Positions 45,750 to 59,400 of a DNA stretch of 64,000 bases are shown one piece after another. Position numbers and translations under genes: made by a program. The notes under the pieces were generated by a model that searched no databases, had not been told where the DNA came from, and was given only the letters and a program-made list of their open reading frames with translations. The stretch is from Tenebrio molitor (taxonomy: Eukaryota > Arthropoda > Insecta > Coleoptera > Tenebrionidae): NCBI RefSeq assembly GCF_963966145.1, contig NC_091048.1:26164001-26228000 (forward strand). Reading direction: 5' to 3'. Every line of letters starts with the position of its first letter. The first letter of the stretch is position 1.

Positions 45750-47500
45750 TAACTTTTTTAACTCCAAATTTTGATTTGTCGCTCTTCTAGGCGAGAAAAG
45801 ATTTTCTCTAAAACTTTTAAAACGGTCCCGCCATTCCGCACCCCACATTTCCTGATAACGCTTAGCCTGCGGCGATAAACTAATCTCTACATTTCACCTC
45901 GATGAGCTTTTATGTGCTTATTGGCCCATTCCAGACATGACCATCTGGTTAATAGCGGCTGGAAGCGATTAAAATCTCCAGGAAGCTCGTGTAAATCCCT
46001 CTTCCATCCCAAAATCGTGGAAAATCGCAGCGATCTAGGCCTCTCGCACACATGAAATTGAAATTAGTGCAAACATCTCGAAACCAACCCTCATATTTAT
46101 CCTCCCCTTTACATATTTATTCCGACGTCGACAGTTCTAATATTTATGGAGTTATTGGAAACAAGTCGGGCGACATAAATAACGTCGGAGATTGACTAGA
46201 CATGCCCTTCCCGCCTCCACCCACATAATTTAAACCGGAATAAATAAATCAATAAGCTGAAGGCGATCCGGAAAAATACACTTGTTCAGTACGCGGTCGT
46301 ACCGTGCTTACACCAATCGGATTGCAGCTTGGCGCCGATTGCTAAAATAGCATTCGGTAATTTTTATTATTTCGGGCAAATGGATGAGTCCCACTCTTTT
46401 GAAATTTAAATGGGAGAGACGTCTCGCGACGATAATAAAATCGCAGTCGGTGTTTTGTTAGCAAACAAGGGTGAAGTTCTCGATGAATGGGGCGATGCCG
46501 GTGGAAATTCGTCATGATTTTCTGCGGAAAACACAACGTGGAAATATTTCCCGAAGTTCGATCCCCGATTGGCAGTCCTGCTTTTGCGTTCCGCCCTACA
46601 AATATTTACATAGGGCTTAGGTAGTTCCCCGGTGTCCCGATGGCGTGTCATAATTACGACCAGACCATTTCCTAATTGTTTTCGAGAGGAGGTGGGCTAG
46701 GCCCGTGAATGGGCACGGAATCGCTCCCGTTTTGGGGATCGATACAAGTGCTGGTTCGCACGACGTTAATGTTGTTTAATGTGTCGTCCTCGAGGGACGA
46801 GTGTCCATTTGACGGATGAAACGGCCCAGAATAAACTTTTATTGGCTATAATAACAAAATCCAAAGCGAACGCCGTGAAAAATTGGCGATCATTTTGTTT
46901 TTGTTACAATTTAACTTGGAAGATTTGTGTCGGGTGTGAATAATTATTTTGTTTGTTCGGGAGCTCCGGAATCCACTGTAGCGCGGTTCTGTTTGGCTTG
47001 TATTAACATATTAGGAACGTTGACGTCTTTTTAAGGGTCCACTGGAGCTTTTATACTTCGCTTAATAACAACAAAAAATTCGGTTGGACGCTACGAAAAA
47101 TCGGTCGTTGTGGTGTCAGACACGCCATGCGGAAATCATTTTTCATTTACATTTCTTTGGCGTTATTTTCTTCAGGATTTTTACGGCTCGACGTCGCATC
47201 TTTCGTATCTTTACAAGTTTTTCAGCAAAGCCCAACGAGCTTGTGATTTTACTAACCCCATACAGCGAGTTTCGTTTCGTCGTTGTATTCAAATAAAATC
47301 TTTAAACAAGTTCATTCTCACACTTGTTGTTTACCAGAATTGCTGCGTTCTGTTGATGAAGGAAATTTTGGCGATTGCTGTCGTTTTTGGAAATAAACTT
47401 CAAAGACATTTTAACCAAACATATGTTATAAATGTTTATAAATGTTAAGTAAATGCTGTAAGAAGTGTATTGCAATACAGAAATTAAACTGGAAATGTAT
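45750..47500. other. Single-copy-looking intergenic sequence
   Basis: The stretch 45,800-47,000 has a balanced base composition and few repeats, resembling 37.5-39.3 kb. No coding gene recognised. Confidence 0.3.
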
Positions 47501-47501
47501 A

Positions 47502-48227
47502 CAGGGTGATTCAAGTTTTATCGCCCGCACGATTAACCCTATTAAGAAACTTTAGGGTTGCATTCCCTTGATGTAAGGGTTCAAACGTGTGCAATCAATT
47601 TTCCCGTATCATTTTATTCAAAGCCATAAATTAAAAAAAAATGATTTTTAGCAATTTCTCAGCAAGCTCATAATTCACAATTAATTCAAAGAACACATTT
47701 ATGAAATTCGCATCAAAAGATAATTATTCGTTTTTGAATTATGTATTCCAATTTTAACATTAAGAGCGAAAAATGACCAAGATTTACAACTGCAGTGTCA
47801 TAAATAAATATCTCATTGTTGGTAAACATCTGTTGGGAACTTTTCTAGTAATTCTTTAGTCCCTAAAGGGTACCATAAATAACCCATGTCAACCTCTTTT
47901 GTGGAAGTGACCGCCCAATTTAATTATAAATCATAGCTAAATTTTGCACTTCAATATCGAATTTCATTTATTTCAAAAACCGGTGATGCTTTCATGATAT
48001 CAAATTTTTCCTAAATGTTTGAGAGGACTTTCAGTGAAACATTATGTAAATTAATGTAGTGGTTATTCAATTAAAACGAAATATGTATTTACAGGTTTCA
48101 ATAAAAAAATTGAAATTTTTACACAACGTTCTACAGCTATACACAATCATTCCTGAATTTTTTTGAGAATTTTAGATCTATTAGAAGTGGGTGTTTTCGC
48201 TCGGGCGGTAAAACTTGAATCACCCTG
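47502..48227. mobile_element. Inverted-repeat element, 726 bp, CAGGGTGATTCAAGTTTTA ends
   Basis: TA-flanked terminal repeats (CAGGGTGATTCAAGTTTTAT and CGCCCG, with their inverse at the right) bracket AT-rich non-coding DNA. Confidence 0.7.
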
Positions 48228-48852
48228 TACAAAGGGATGAAAAAGAAAACATATCAGAGCAGGCGTTGCAAATTGTTGGTCATGTCGTAGCTGAATTCTA
48301 TGCAAATAAACGTTCAGTGCATGGACGTAGACAATTTGTGGTCTCAAACTCTATTTTATAATGAATCATATCTCGTGAATTTTAGATTTTGAAATTATAA
48401 TTGTGAATTTTATTATTATTATAAAATAAACAAGAGCAACATTTTACATTCGTAAGAATGGATTATTTTAATAGCTTTATTGCCAAATGTGACACCACTG
48501 ACAACAAGCGTCAATTTTAAAGCAACTCTTGAAAGAAAGTGTTCGATTTCGGAAAAGTTTACGGACATTTCCTGTAATTGTAAGCAACAGTGACCCCGGA
48601 ATAAGTCGTAAAATGGCTTTTACCAGTGAAGATAAAGCGTTAATTATTATTATAATTAATTAATGAATAATAGATATTTCGAGAGATAGGCAACCAATAA
48701 AACGACTGTGTATAGCAAGTATACATATGTGTACGATCAAGCTAAGAGAGACGTTTCGATAAAACAAAAGATGAGGTAGCACTCTTGGTTTGTTTTTTTG
48801 TTGATCACCTTGTACTACTATTCGGTTTAGTAACACAGAAATGGCAAATATA

Positions 48853-49311
48853 CAGGGTGATTTTGAAAGTTGTGCAGATATTTTAATCACGAGCTACTGG
48901 CTTCATGTAGAACTCGGAAAAAATATTAAAAAAATTCTATGTTAAAAAATAAAATGACATTAATTTTTTGAGCTACAATTTTTTAAAATTGCTTTTAGTT
49001 TTCTACGTTGTCCTACAACCTCGTATGTTTATATAACATGTACGCCAATGCGAAGTAACATATAGGAAATATGCTTTAAAACAAGGAAACCGCACGTTTT
49101 ATAAAATATGATATACAGGGTGTATTTTTAAAATGTGCCGAAATTTTACCTACGAAGTTGTTTGACAACATAGGAGACTAAAAGCAATTAAAAAAAATTG
49201 TAGCTCAAAATATAAATATAATTTTTTTTTTGACATAGAATTTTTTCCGAGTTCTACATGAAGCCAGTAACTCGTGATTAAAATATCTGCACAACTTTCA
49301 AAATCACCCTG
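48853..49311. mobile_element. Inverted-repeat element, 459 bp, CAGGGTGATTTTGAAAG ends
   Basis: TA-flanked. The arms are about 170-190 bp, with blocks such as TGCAGATATTTTAATCACGA and GGCTTCATGTAGAACTCGG and their inverses. An internal CAGGGTGTATTTTTAAAATG (about 49,115) is another element end. The right half recurs at about 51,985-52,184. Confidence 0.7.
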
Positions 49312-49329
49312 TATTACGTGTTTGGTTTA

Positions 49330-49443
49330 CACTACAATATTATAGGCAAAATAGACTCATTTTCACCCGATTTGTCCTCTATCGAATACATTTGGGGATT
49401 ATCGAAACACGGTATAGTTTCACATTTTGTAAAAAATTCTTAA
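49330..49443 (+). pseudogene. C-terminal DDE relic of a Tc1/mariner-type transposase
   Basis: A 37-codon open stretch contains FSPDLSSIEYIWGLSK. 'SPDLNPIExxW' surrounds the last catalytic acidic residue of Tc1/mariner/pogo transposases (family knowledge). It is detached from any N-terminal part. Confidence 0.55.
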
Positions 49444-50209
49444 TTCTTTGTTTGCTACTGTCTGAAAATAAAAGCTCTCCAGCGATTGTGTTAGTTAGGG
49501 ATGTCCAAAACTACAATTTATAATTTTTAATGAATCAAATGTATTTTGTGTTGCGTTTAGACTTCGTCAGCCTCGTACTCTTAGGTGAAACGCGCTGTAT
49601 ATGTCTTTATTTTTTATTACAATATTACTTTCTTATTGTGCTGTCGAGATTTTATCCAGCATTTATTTCCTTATTAGTTTTCACATCTTTCCGTCAATTT
49701 ATCTCTTGAAAATAACACTTCAGCGATCATAACCCGCTAGTCAAGCTCACTTGACTATCTCAATAGAGTCCTGATTCTCTGACCGTTCCCGATTCATCCT
49801 CGAGTAGTATTGATTCAGTCAATAGAGGAAATTTATTCTCCCATCTATGCCAACGAGTAGCATCGATTTATTATTCAGTTACATAATTTTTCCTCTTTTC
49901 TCTTCTATTTTTATATAACACACACGTACGTCTAGTCTATTTTTTATGTGTCTTTTTTGCTATCACGACCCCGACTTTTTCATTTTTCTTCCCCAACAAT
50001 TTATCACTTTTATTAGACGGGTTTTATTTATTACTTCCAGCTCTATCGTGTTTTATTTTTGTTTTTGATTTTTATACCAAATAACCCCACACACCTACCG
50101 TTTCTAAGGAAAATTATAGCAAGCGAAGACGATTCCAGTGTCACGCGACAAGAAGAAATCGGTAGAATCAGGAAACACCAAAGCCTCAAATAATTTAATA
50201 ATTTAAAAT

Positions 50210-50215
50210 TTTATT
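50210..50215 (-). terminator. Possible poly(A) signal of gene F
   Basis: The first AATAAA on the minus strand past the gene F stop, about 200 bases downstream. Confidence 0.35.
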
Positions 50216-50265
50216 TGAAACATAATTTACAAAAGGCATAAACAGTTCAATAAATAATTGATAAC

Positions 50266-50292
50266 AAATAAAATAAATAAATAAATAAATAA
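50266..50292. repeat. (AAAT)n microsatellite
   Basis: A run of AAAT units lies in the 3' flank of gene F. Confidence 0.7.
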
Positions 50293-50414
50293 GAAAGAGG
50301 GAGAATGTCGAGTGTTACAAGAGAGGAATTATGAGTTAATAAAAGTGATCCGAGTTCAATAAATAAAATAAATAGATAACTTAAATAGCAACTTGACTAA
50401 GTTTGTGGGATCAC

Positions 50415-53400
50415 TCAATTATTCAACTTTCTGGCTTGCACCAACTTGTTAATGTCGTTGTAAGTGGTGAGTATAGCTGGACTAGCTTGACTGGTAGTTA
50501 ATGAGGGACACCCTCCGTGGGCCAGACACTCCTCCCCGTCCTGCCCGTCCTTGGCCGCCTTCATGTAACGGAAGAACCTGAGAATATCAGGATTGTCCGA
50601 GGCCGGTTTCCGCAGCTCGTTCAACTCCCTGAAACCAGAGAAATCAATTACCGAAGGACCAGGACGACCCTCTGGAGACGGCGAATTAAGCAAACGGCAG
50701 CACTCTCGCCGAGATTCCCCACCGACCTGTGGGAATTCCTCGCTCATTTTTGAACGAAGGAACAATCTGGATATCGAAACCCTACCTGCTCAGCTGCGCC
50801 GAGACGAGGTTGCTGTAGGGGGCGTACTTGGCGGGGTTGGCGTACATCATGCAGACGAGCCTCTCTCGGCACTTTTCCGTCTCGGGCGACTTCTCGTTGC
50901 CGAGTCCCAGCTGCTGGAAGACGGCGTCGAGGCGCGACAGGAGGGGGCTGTAGAAGGGGTCGTAGCTGGTGAGCAGCAGCGACGAGGAGGGTATCTTGTG
51001 GAAGACCTTGTAGTCGGTCTTCTTGTTGGGCTTCTTCATGTAGTAGTTGTCGTTCTGGCCGTAGGAGAGCCGGTGGTGGCCGAAGCCGAACCTGCGACAG
51101 AGAAATCGCTGCAATAAAGCCGAGACTATAAGTTACTGTCATAGATTTTTTCGTAAAAGACGTCTCGTAAACCGGAATTGACGACGGAAAAATCGAGGAG
51201 GCGATAAAGCGAGGCGCACTAAAAGGTGCCGTCGTATTTCTTAATAGGCGACGGAAACGTTTTCCAATAAACACCCCCAGAATTTACATTTTAATAATTT
51301 TCGAGGGCGACATAAGCCCGTAAAGAGCGAAACTGGCGATCGGAACATAAAAACAAACATAATTGAAGGGGAAGACAGGGAAATGGCGAACGGGGTCGTT
51401 CTTTACGCATTGAAGTATTTAATTGCCGTACGGTGAGTTATTCGTTCGGAAAATATTGCTCGTTGTGTTTCATCGCGTTATTTATGCATGGATTCCTCGA
51501 AATGATGTACCGAGGGCACGACGAATCGAATGTGGAATTAACGTAACCCACACTTAGATCTACTGGAGCAGAGCTGGTGATTTATTTTAAGTTGGAGCGG
51601 TATTACCACCAGGTCGACGAAAGTTGTGCTTTCTCGACGAACAGGGTAAATAAAATGTTTTACTTTGTGTATTTTGGTGGCGGAGGTCGAGCAGGTCAAA
51701 CTGCTCGGGGAGTTTTTGCAACAATCCACGGTGATGATATTTACAGTAATAATAAAAATAAATATTAATTAACTTCAACGTGGATGTCGTGTAAAGAGCG
51801 TGTAGCAATTATAAATGATAATAAAGAAAACAGCGCTTAATAGTATCTACAGGGTGTCCCAAAAATGGCGTACTAACGGTGCACTACGGTGTAGAAGAGA
51901 TCACCGTAAACGTCAGAAAAATGTTAAAAAAATTCTATTGGACTTATTTGCTGATTACACCCTGTATATCATATTTGTGTGTGTATTTTTAAAATGTGCC
52001 CAAATTTTACCTACGAAGTTATAGGACAACGTATAAAACTAAAAACAATTTAAAAAAATTGTAGCTCAAAAAATAAATGTCATTTTATTTTTTGACATAG
52101 AATTTTTTAAATATTTTTTTCGAGTTCTACATGAAGCCAGCAGCTCGTGATTAAAATATCTGCACAACTTTCAAAATCACCCTGTATTTAATCCTGCATA
52201 ATAGAGAATTTACAAGCTTTGGAAATTGAAAAAAATATTTTAAATCCACTACGGTAAAATTGCAAGGTAATGATGTACGAATATATCTTTGTTTACATTG
52301 AACATATTACCGTTAAGAATAATAACAAAAATAATTAATTTTTTTGTCGGAAACATTTTTTCCATATTTTTTTCATGTATATTTAAGCATCCTCGATAAA
52401 GTAGTAAGTAGTTTGTACGCCAATTTTGGGCCACCCTGTATATTATGTTATTAGGAGCAAAAATGAAGTTTTATATGCTCCCTGTTGAACGAAGTGATTC
52501 AGAAACGAATTTGTTAAAATTTGAGTTAGAAATTTGAACCGATTTAGCTAGTTTACTTTATCTGCCGCTCCTCAGCGGAGATAATAACTTTATCTGCCGC
52601 TCGTCAGCTCCTCTGATACCACGGCAATGAAGTGCCGCACTTGTATTATCCATCCAGCAGTATAATGTCATATTTTACTGACGTTTGAAAAAAAGGAATT
52701 ATCGTTACTTGACAGAAATGTCAGGGATGATAAAATAGTCCCGGCCTCGATGCCGTGCCCGCTTTTTGAAGCTTTACGTTTTAGTTCTTTAAATTCTCAG
52801 CGATTTTTGACACGTTTTTATTTGGTGCATCGGCTCGATTTCGAAAACGTGTGCAATCCCAAAGCTGCTAATAAATGAATCCGTGGCGTTATTTCCGCTT
52901 CCGCCCTTGGGGCTCTACGCACTCGATAAATTAGCATACATCACCCTGATGCCACGACAAAAAATATGTCGACACAGTCGCTACATTTGCATAATATTGA
53001 TTGTTTTGTTTGAGATAATTGGTCGATGTCATGGTATTTACAATGTTGTCAGTCACTATCGATAAAGTAGAGAAGCTGAACTCTATCCGTGCACTTAGGG
53101 GGATGAAATTTTTATTTGGCCAATATAAAGCTTGTGAAATTAATGCGGTGGCGCTTCGACACATTCCACATTCTAATCCCCCCTTCGTAAAAACTACACA
53201 CTTTGAGGACGTTACAAAAAATTTCGCCGGAGCAGGATCGAAAATGGATGTCGAATTTGTTTGCTTTTTGCGCTGTAACAACAGCAAGAACATTTTTCAT
53301 CAGTGTAGCAGTTCAGCTAATTGAATTTTTATCTCAATTACTGGCGATGACGTTGAAAAATAAATAATTGGACAGATATCAATACAACAGATACGTGATG

Positions 53401-56400
53401 ATTTAACTGATGTAATAAAATGGATTTTATGCCAGGACCTGGACTGAGCAGGATCAATTAATATTTTGCTGTTTTTCAAAAGTGATTATCCACACCAAAA
53501 AAAAATGGAAACGAGAATAAAGAGTTATTATAAATGTTGTTAACATGGTAAAAGTCTTGGATTTTCTCATGGGCTGTGCGTTATATCTGCGCAAACAACG
53601 AATATCGGCCTCAAGTAGGCGCTGCAAAACATCGTCATTCGTTACGTGAGTTTCGTCTCTCACTCGTTTATTTGTTTTCTGTTTTCATTTCCATATTTTT
53701 CTCGGGTTTTCGCTCCGCCTTCGCGCAGATATTTCCGAGGTCAGACTCCATGACAGAATCCAACACCTCTACAGTGCTGCGGAAATTTGCCGCCTCTTAT
53801 TGTAGCGTACCTATACTACTATTAATTTTCCAGTTAGAACTAGTACGTCTTGGTTCACTTATGATGAAATTATTTTCAACCGAGAAGCTTCACAATTACT
53901 GGAAGAAAGACGATTTAAAAATCAAAGTCGTTATCTCAATTATTTTTATTAATTACGATTTTCAGAATACAGTGCGTTACGCCACTGAAGTCCATTTCTT
54001 AAACGACTCGCAACGAGAGGCGGGGACACTTCGGCACGTGATTACTACATTGCCTAAGCGAACGGACTATAGAAACAGTTATAATAACCGTGTCTTTTGC
54101 CTTATACCTCGGCGTCTTATTTGTACTGTACATTTTGAATAGGATTCTGTGTCTCACCTGCTGTTGGCGTTGGCGACCGTCGCCGCCGTGGTCGACGCCA
54201 CGTGCAAGCCGAGTCCGTCGCCGCCGCCCTCCCCGTAATCCTGCACGGCCTCGTTGCTGTACGGGTCCGCGTCTTTGAATTCGAAGTCCTCGATCTGTTG
54301 GTTGTTGTTGTTGATCCCGGCCGATGCTCCCGAGATCCCCGAGAACGTCGATAATCCCTTTCCGAGCAGCTTCCCAAAACCGCCCAGGATCGTCGGCAGG
54401 AACATGGCGATCACGACGGACTTCACCAGTTGGGCCCCTATAAAAACCGGCAGCAGGAGTTTTTTGAGCGCGAACGCCAGGAAACCCATGCCGAAGCCGG
54501 TCAGGAAAGAATTCCTTCCGGTATCTGCGGCTGCGGAACGAGATTCTATGTTAATTTTTTTTTGCTAACTTTCGCCGATCCGAATTTTAAATCGTGAGGG
54601 GCGGGTCTTGGGGGATGATGAGGTTTTTTTCGGATCAGGTAAACAAATGAATTGTTTCGGGTCGATCGGGTACGGGGTGATTATTGCTTTATTGTTTGCT
54701 CTGCCGGATCTCCAAGGATAATAAACAAAATTTAAACAAACATCAGGACTCGGGGATAGTGGGTGGATGTTGTTTAAAAATCGATTTGCCAACTGTGTCT
54801 GTGGATAGTGCAATGAGAACCGATCGCTTTTAGTTGCTTCAAAGCTCACAAAACCCAAAGCAGCTTAAAAGCTTCTTTCGGGTTTGTTCAGGAAATTGCA
54901 AACTTTTTTTTATTAATTCTTTTTATTTCTTCTACCACAGTAAATACAGATATCATTCCGTTAGTCCCAGTACACCACCATTCGACGTCAGCTCTTGATA
55001 CACATTTAAATATTTAAGGGTGTCATCGAGCAAGGGGATGCACACCCCCTTCCTAAACCTCCCTGTGCACCCCTCGCCTGACAATTTTTTTTGACGTCTG
55101 CAGTCGAAGTGCTTCAAATTTGAATGCATTGTCTGAAGGAAGCCGCTTTCCACTTTTCAATTTCTTCGCCGGAAAAATAGAATAACACTCCGGAAATCAA
55201 GTTAGTAATTATTCCGGCTTCAGTTATTCTCTATGAAGTGCCGGGAGCGTTCCTAAACAAGTAAATTTTCGCATTCTCCGAATCCTTCCTCTTTCATAAA
55301 TAATCTGCAGTGCACGCGAGCGGAATAAGGACTCGCTAAACATTAAACAAGAGTCCACTTAATGGATCTGGTCGGGATTTTCTCATTACGGTGCTAATGC
55401 ATGCAAATAGAGCACGTGTCAGTCGTGTCACTTATCGATTCGTAAAAAATCCACTGTAATTAATGGATTTTTAACCCGTTCCACCCACGCGAAAGAACGT
55501 GGGTGGTGAGAAAACAATAGGTGATGAGGAGTATCGGTGATATTAAAAGGTGAGAGCGTGTGGCGGCACGCTGTGAACCAAATGGATTCATTCGGAGGCG
55601 GCTAAGCTGATATTTATGAATTGGGGAGATTTGCCAGAAAAAATTGCTTTGAAACTTTATACTCGAAAAACAATCCCAAAGGTGGATGTCCTTAGGAAAG
55701 CTTGACAAATTGGGAAATATCTTTTTAGATATTTTCTGCAATTCTCGGTTATATTTAAGGCTAATAATAAAAAACTGTGACGTCCTCATTTGACCAATCT
55801 GATTCCAGTAGTCTATCCTTCTAATTAGATAAAAGGGAATAGTTAGTAAAAATTGGCATAAATGACAAAGAAACTCGTGTTCAATAAATTACCAATTAAT
55901 TTCAAGATATCATCTGTGTTTACTTTTTGTTACTACTTTACTTTACATTACACAAGAGTGAATTAGCTGACTATTATCCTGTTTTTGTTGCTCTCCCCTT
56001 TGTATGTACTCGTTTAAAGTATAATTTGATAAGGGATAGTCACGCCATACGCCGTAATATAAAATTAGTTTTATATTTATACAAGGTGATGTTCGATGCC
56101 ATGAAATACTAATGGTGATTTGTTGTGCGCTACTGTGCAATTATTTTTGTCAAATACTGGATTCAGTTAATTAATTGTTTCAATTCCGAATGGATGCGTT
56201 ATAGGGAAAATTAATAATTTGGTTTTATCTACAATTTATACGAGGTTGTAATTAATTGATAAAATATTTAGTCCAACAAAATTACTACATATTTGGAATA
56301 TCGATTGGCGCCAGATAATTTTCAGAAGCGTTAATATTAGATTATTAGTTGTAAAACACAATGTATACCGCGGGCCTAAAATTAAACCTTGCAGAACACC

Positions 56401-59400
56401 TGAGTTTCAAGCAGTCAAGAGCTCGTTGCGAATAGATCAGAGGTTGTCAAAATGTTGAGCGACTTTCGAATAGTAGAGTGCATGCGAATGAAAATTTAGA
56501 TAGAACACTAAGAAACCAGACTGTTCAGGATCATATGCATATACGGTGTTGCCCAAGGAAAGAGATTTTTCAACTTTTAAGTAATTTTAACCGAGTAGGT
56601 AATACAGTAGTTTTATTAAAGAATCTTCGTTGCGTGGAATCCATTATCTTCTCGGACAATCTGTCAGTTGTCTTAAACCCTTCTAGTATCTTTCGTCTTT
56701 TGTTTTCTACTGTTTATTTTTGATTGGATGAAAGCGAGCGCTCTGATTGGCTGAACACGCACGTTTGATGTACGTGGGAATTAATCAGTGATAATTATTA
56801 TTTTTGTCAGCGTTTTCTGTTATTCCAACGTTGGTGACAATAAACGCACTACACTTATTTGAAAAAATCCCAGTATAGGAAACCAAATCTTGAAATCATG
56901 AAAAACTTCCCCAAACATTTCCACTTCATTTTCCTGGTTGTAATAGGATTACACTATCAGTGATGATACGAATTGTGTATACTATTTTTTCCAACGTCGC
57001 TTATGAAAATGAGTCTCAATTTTAAATTTCTTTATAATGATTTTACTCCCCTATTTTTTGAATCTTCCGGATCTGGAGTTTCAATTAATGCAAATAACAG
57101 TGTTTTAAATTTTTATATTAATAAGTAGGTAGTAGATTGTTAATGTAGTAGATTGTTAAATAAATTTTCCTCACTAGTGAGTTTACTTTCTCCATTTTCC
57201 TCACTAGTGATGCAAACGCCTATTTTCTTCACTAAATTGAGTGATGAAAGTATCATTTTCATAAGCGATGTTGGAAAAACAAATTTACGTAAATGTTGAT
57301 AAATTCAAGAGGAGGTCTTCTTATATCCTCTGAATTCTTTGTTTTTTCCCTGATCTAAGATTTTTTCTGGTTCTTTTAATTCAAGAAAAATAGTTTTGCA
57401 ATGTTCACTTATTTTTACCCTCTCTGTTCTTTTCAGTCGTTCGATTTCGCCCGTGATATTTTTTTTTCAATTAATCTTAGCATAAACACGACAAACATCA
57501 ATTGGGAAACAGTATTTTTCTATTTCTTCACATACAGAAAGATTTAAAACAAGATAATGAATTCCGTGGTAAATATTTACGTATTAAGTATGTGGCAAAT
57601 ATGAAACGTTAGCAATTTCAATAGGTAGTCAGGATGTCTACAGGATGTTAACTCTTCTTAATTCAACATTTGTTTCGCTACTTTTACAGATTACGGTGCA
57701 CATAATGTTTGTGCAATGAAGGTTACATTCAGTCACTTCTGCATCTGATTAGGACTTACTAGGTCCAATAGTATTTGCTATTACGTAAAACACCAACAAC
57801 AGTGTTCCAAGTTCTTGTAGAATCCAGTGGTGTCTTTAACTTTCAAAAAAAATCTGCTGTATTGCTAGTTGTTTTACAAGAGTTGTGCTCCCCTTTAGTA
57901 CTTTTTCTTTTTCTCACGTGTAAAGACATTATTTTCATTTCATTCCAACTTTTCTGTGTATTTTTCTTCAATCTCACCACGAAATGCATTGTTCTGGTCA
58001 GAACAGGTTCTTCAGCGGAAACTTCTCCTGAAGTATCTTGTTCTTCAGTTAGTACTTTTGTCTTCTTCCCCGAACGATACTGTCATTAATATTCTCCATA
58101 TGATTCGCGTCTTCATTGTCATTTTCTTGACACATTTCGCCAAATTTTTTAGAAATTGTTTCTCACTCAGAGGTATCATTCAGTCACAATTATTAGTTTT
58201 ACACAAAATTTCCAACAAGGGAAATCTTAAATTTGCACTGTACAGGGTATTTCATAAGCGATAATGCGCCCAGCAGAATTGAAAATGCAACCCACAATAC
58301 ATTTCCAAAGTTATCGTGGATATTTTAAATATCGTATTGTTTTAAAATGAATCCATGATGGCTTTGCTTTCAATAATAATTTTATTTATCACAACTGACA
58401 TTTACGAAAAAGTTAAAATGTATTCGAACAATGAGAAAACAGACATGATCCTGATTTATGGCGAATGTAATAAAAATGCTTCGACCGTTTCGCGTTTATA
58501 CAGAGAATAATAAAAAAAATCCCAAAAACTCTTCGTTTTTTCACAATTTCATTTAACCAAGCGAATGACGTTTATGTCAAAATTTACGAAACTGCACAGC
58601 TAACGACGTTTTATGTTGCAAATGTATTGTGGGTTACCACTCCTGAAATAAATATAATGTCATTTCTAGTCTTTTGATTCTTGGTCTTTTTTGTTACAAT
58701 AGAGTTTATCTTTAAATCCGTCATTTAATTTTGTGTAAAGATTGCCGAGTCATTATTAAGAAGTATTAGTTTTCCCTAATCCCTAGTAATTTTGTTCTCA
58801 CTTATGGGTCACAGGACGATGTAATTTTTTTCACGATTTGTCTTTCGTGACTTCTTCAATATTTTACATGTTAAATTAACTGTTAAATCGCGAAATGATG
58901 ATGGCCTTTTAGTTGCATGAGAAAACTGCTTAATAACAAGATACATTTGTACTCAAAAATGGCACAACTTCATGATTTTTGTTGTCTACTGCGTAGTTAA
59001 ATAATGAAATACTCGTAGTAATTAATGAATTAGACGTAATTATATTACGTCTTCAGACTTATTTTTATTTTCCACTTAAGATTTATGCAGGGCAAGTCAC
59101 ATAAGGCTTATTTCTGAATTTATTTTTTACCCAACCAAAAATACTAATGACGGTGACTACTTGATACCGTTTATAATGTGATTTAATTTAGTAATGAACG
59201 TAGGTATGTAATTTGGCTAAAAATGCCAAAATGACAGCTGACGAATTTAATTTTTGATATCATTAAGCAGAACAGGATAACATCATTTTGACATTTTTAG
59301 TCAAATTACGTACCTAAAGTCCGTTTTTTTTATAATCAATTGTCACTGTCAAAATATGGAAAAAGACCAAACTGTATATTAAAAAATCATTGACATTTGG

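Noticed and set aside
53576..54142. A 188-codon plus-strand ORF, the longest single-frame ORF of its size here
   Set aside because: It starts inside a MITE that has another copy at 40.7 kb, lies antisense in the gene F intron next to an exon, and has no domain or promoter.
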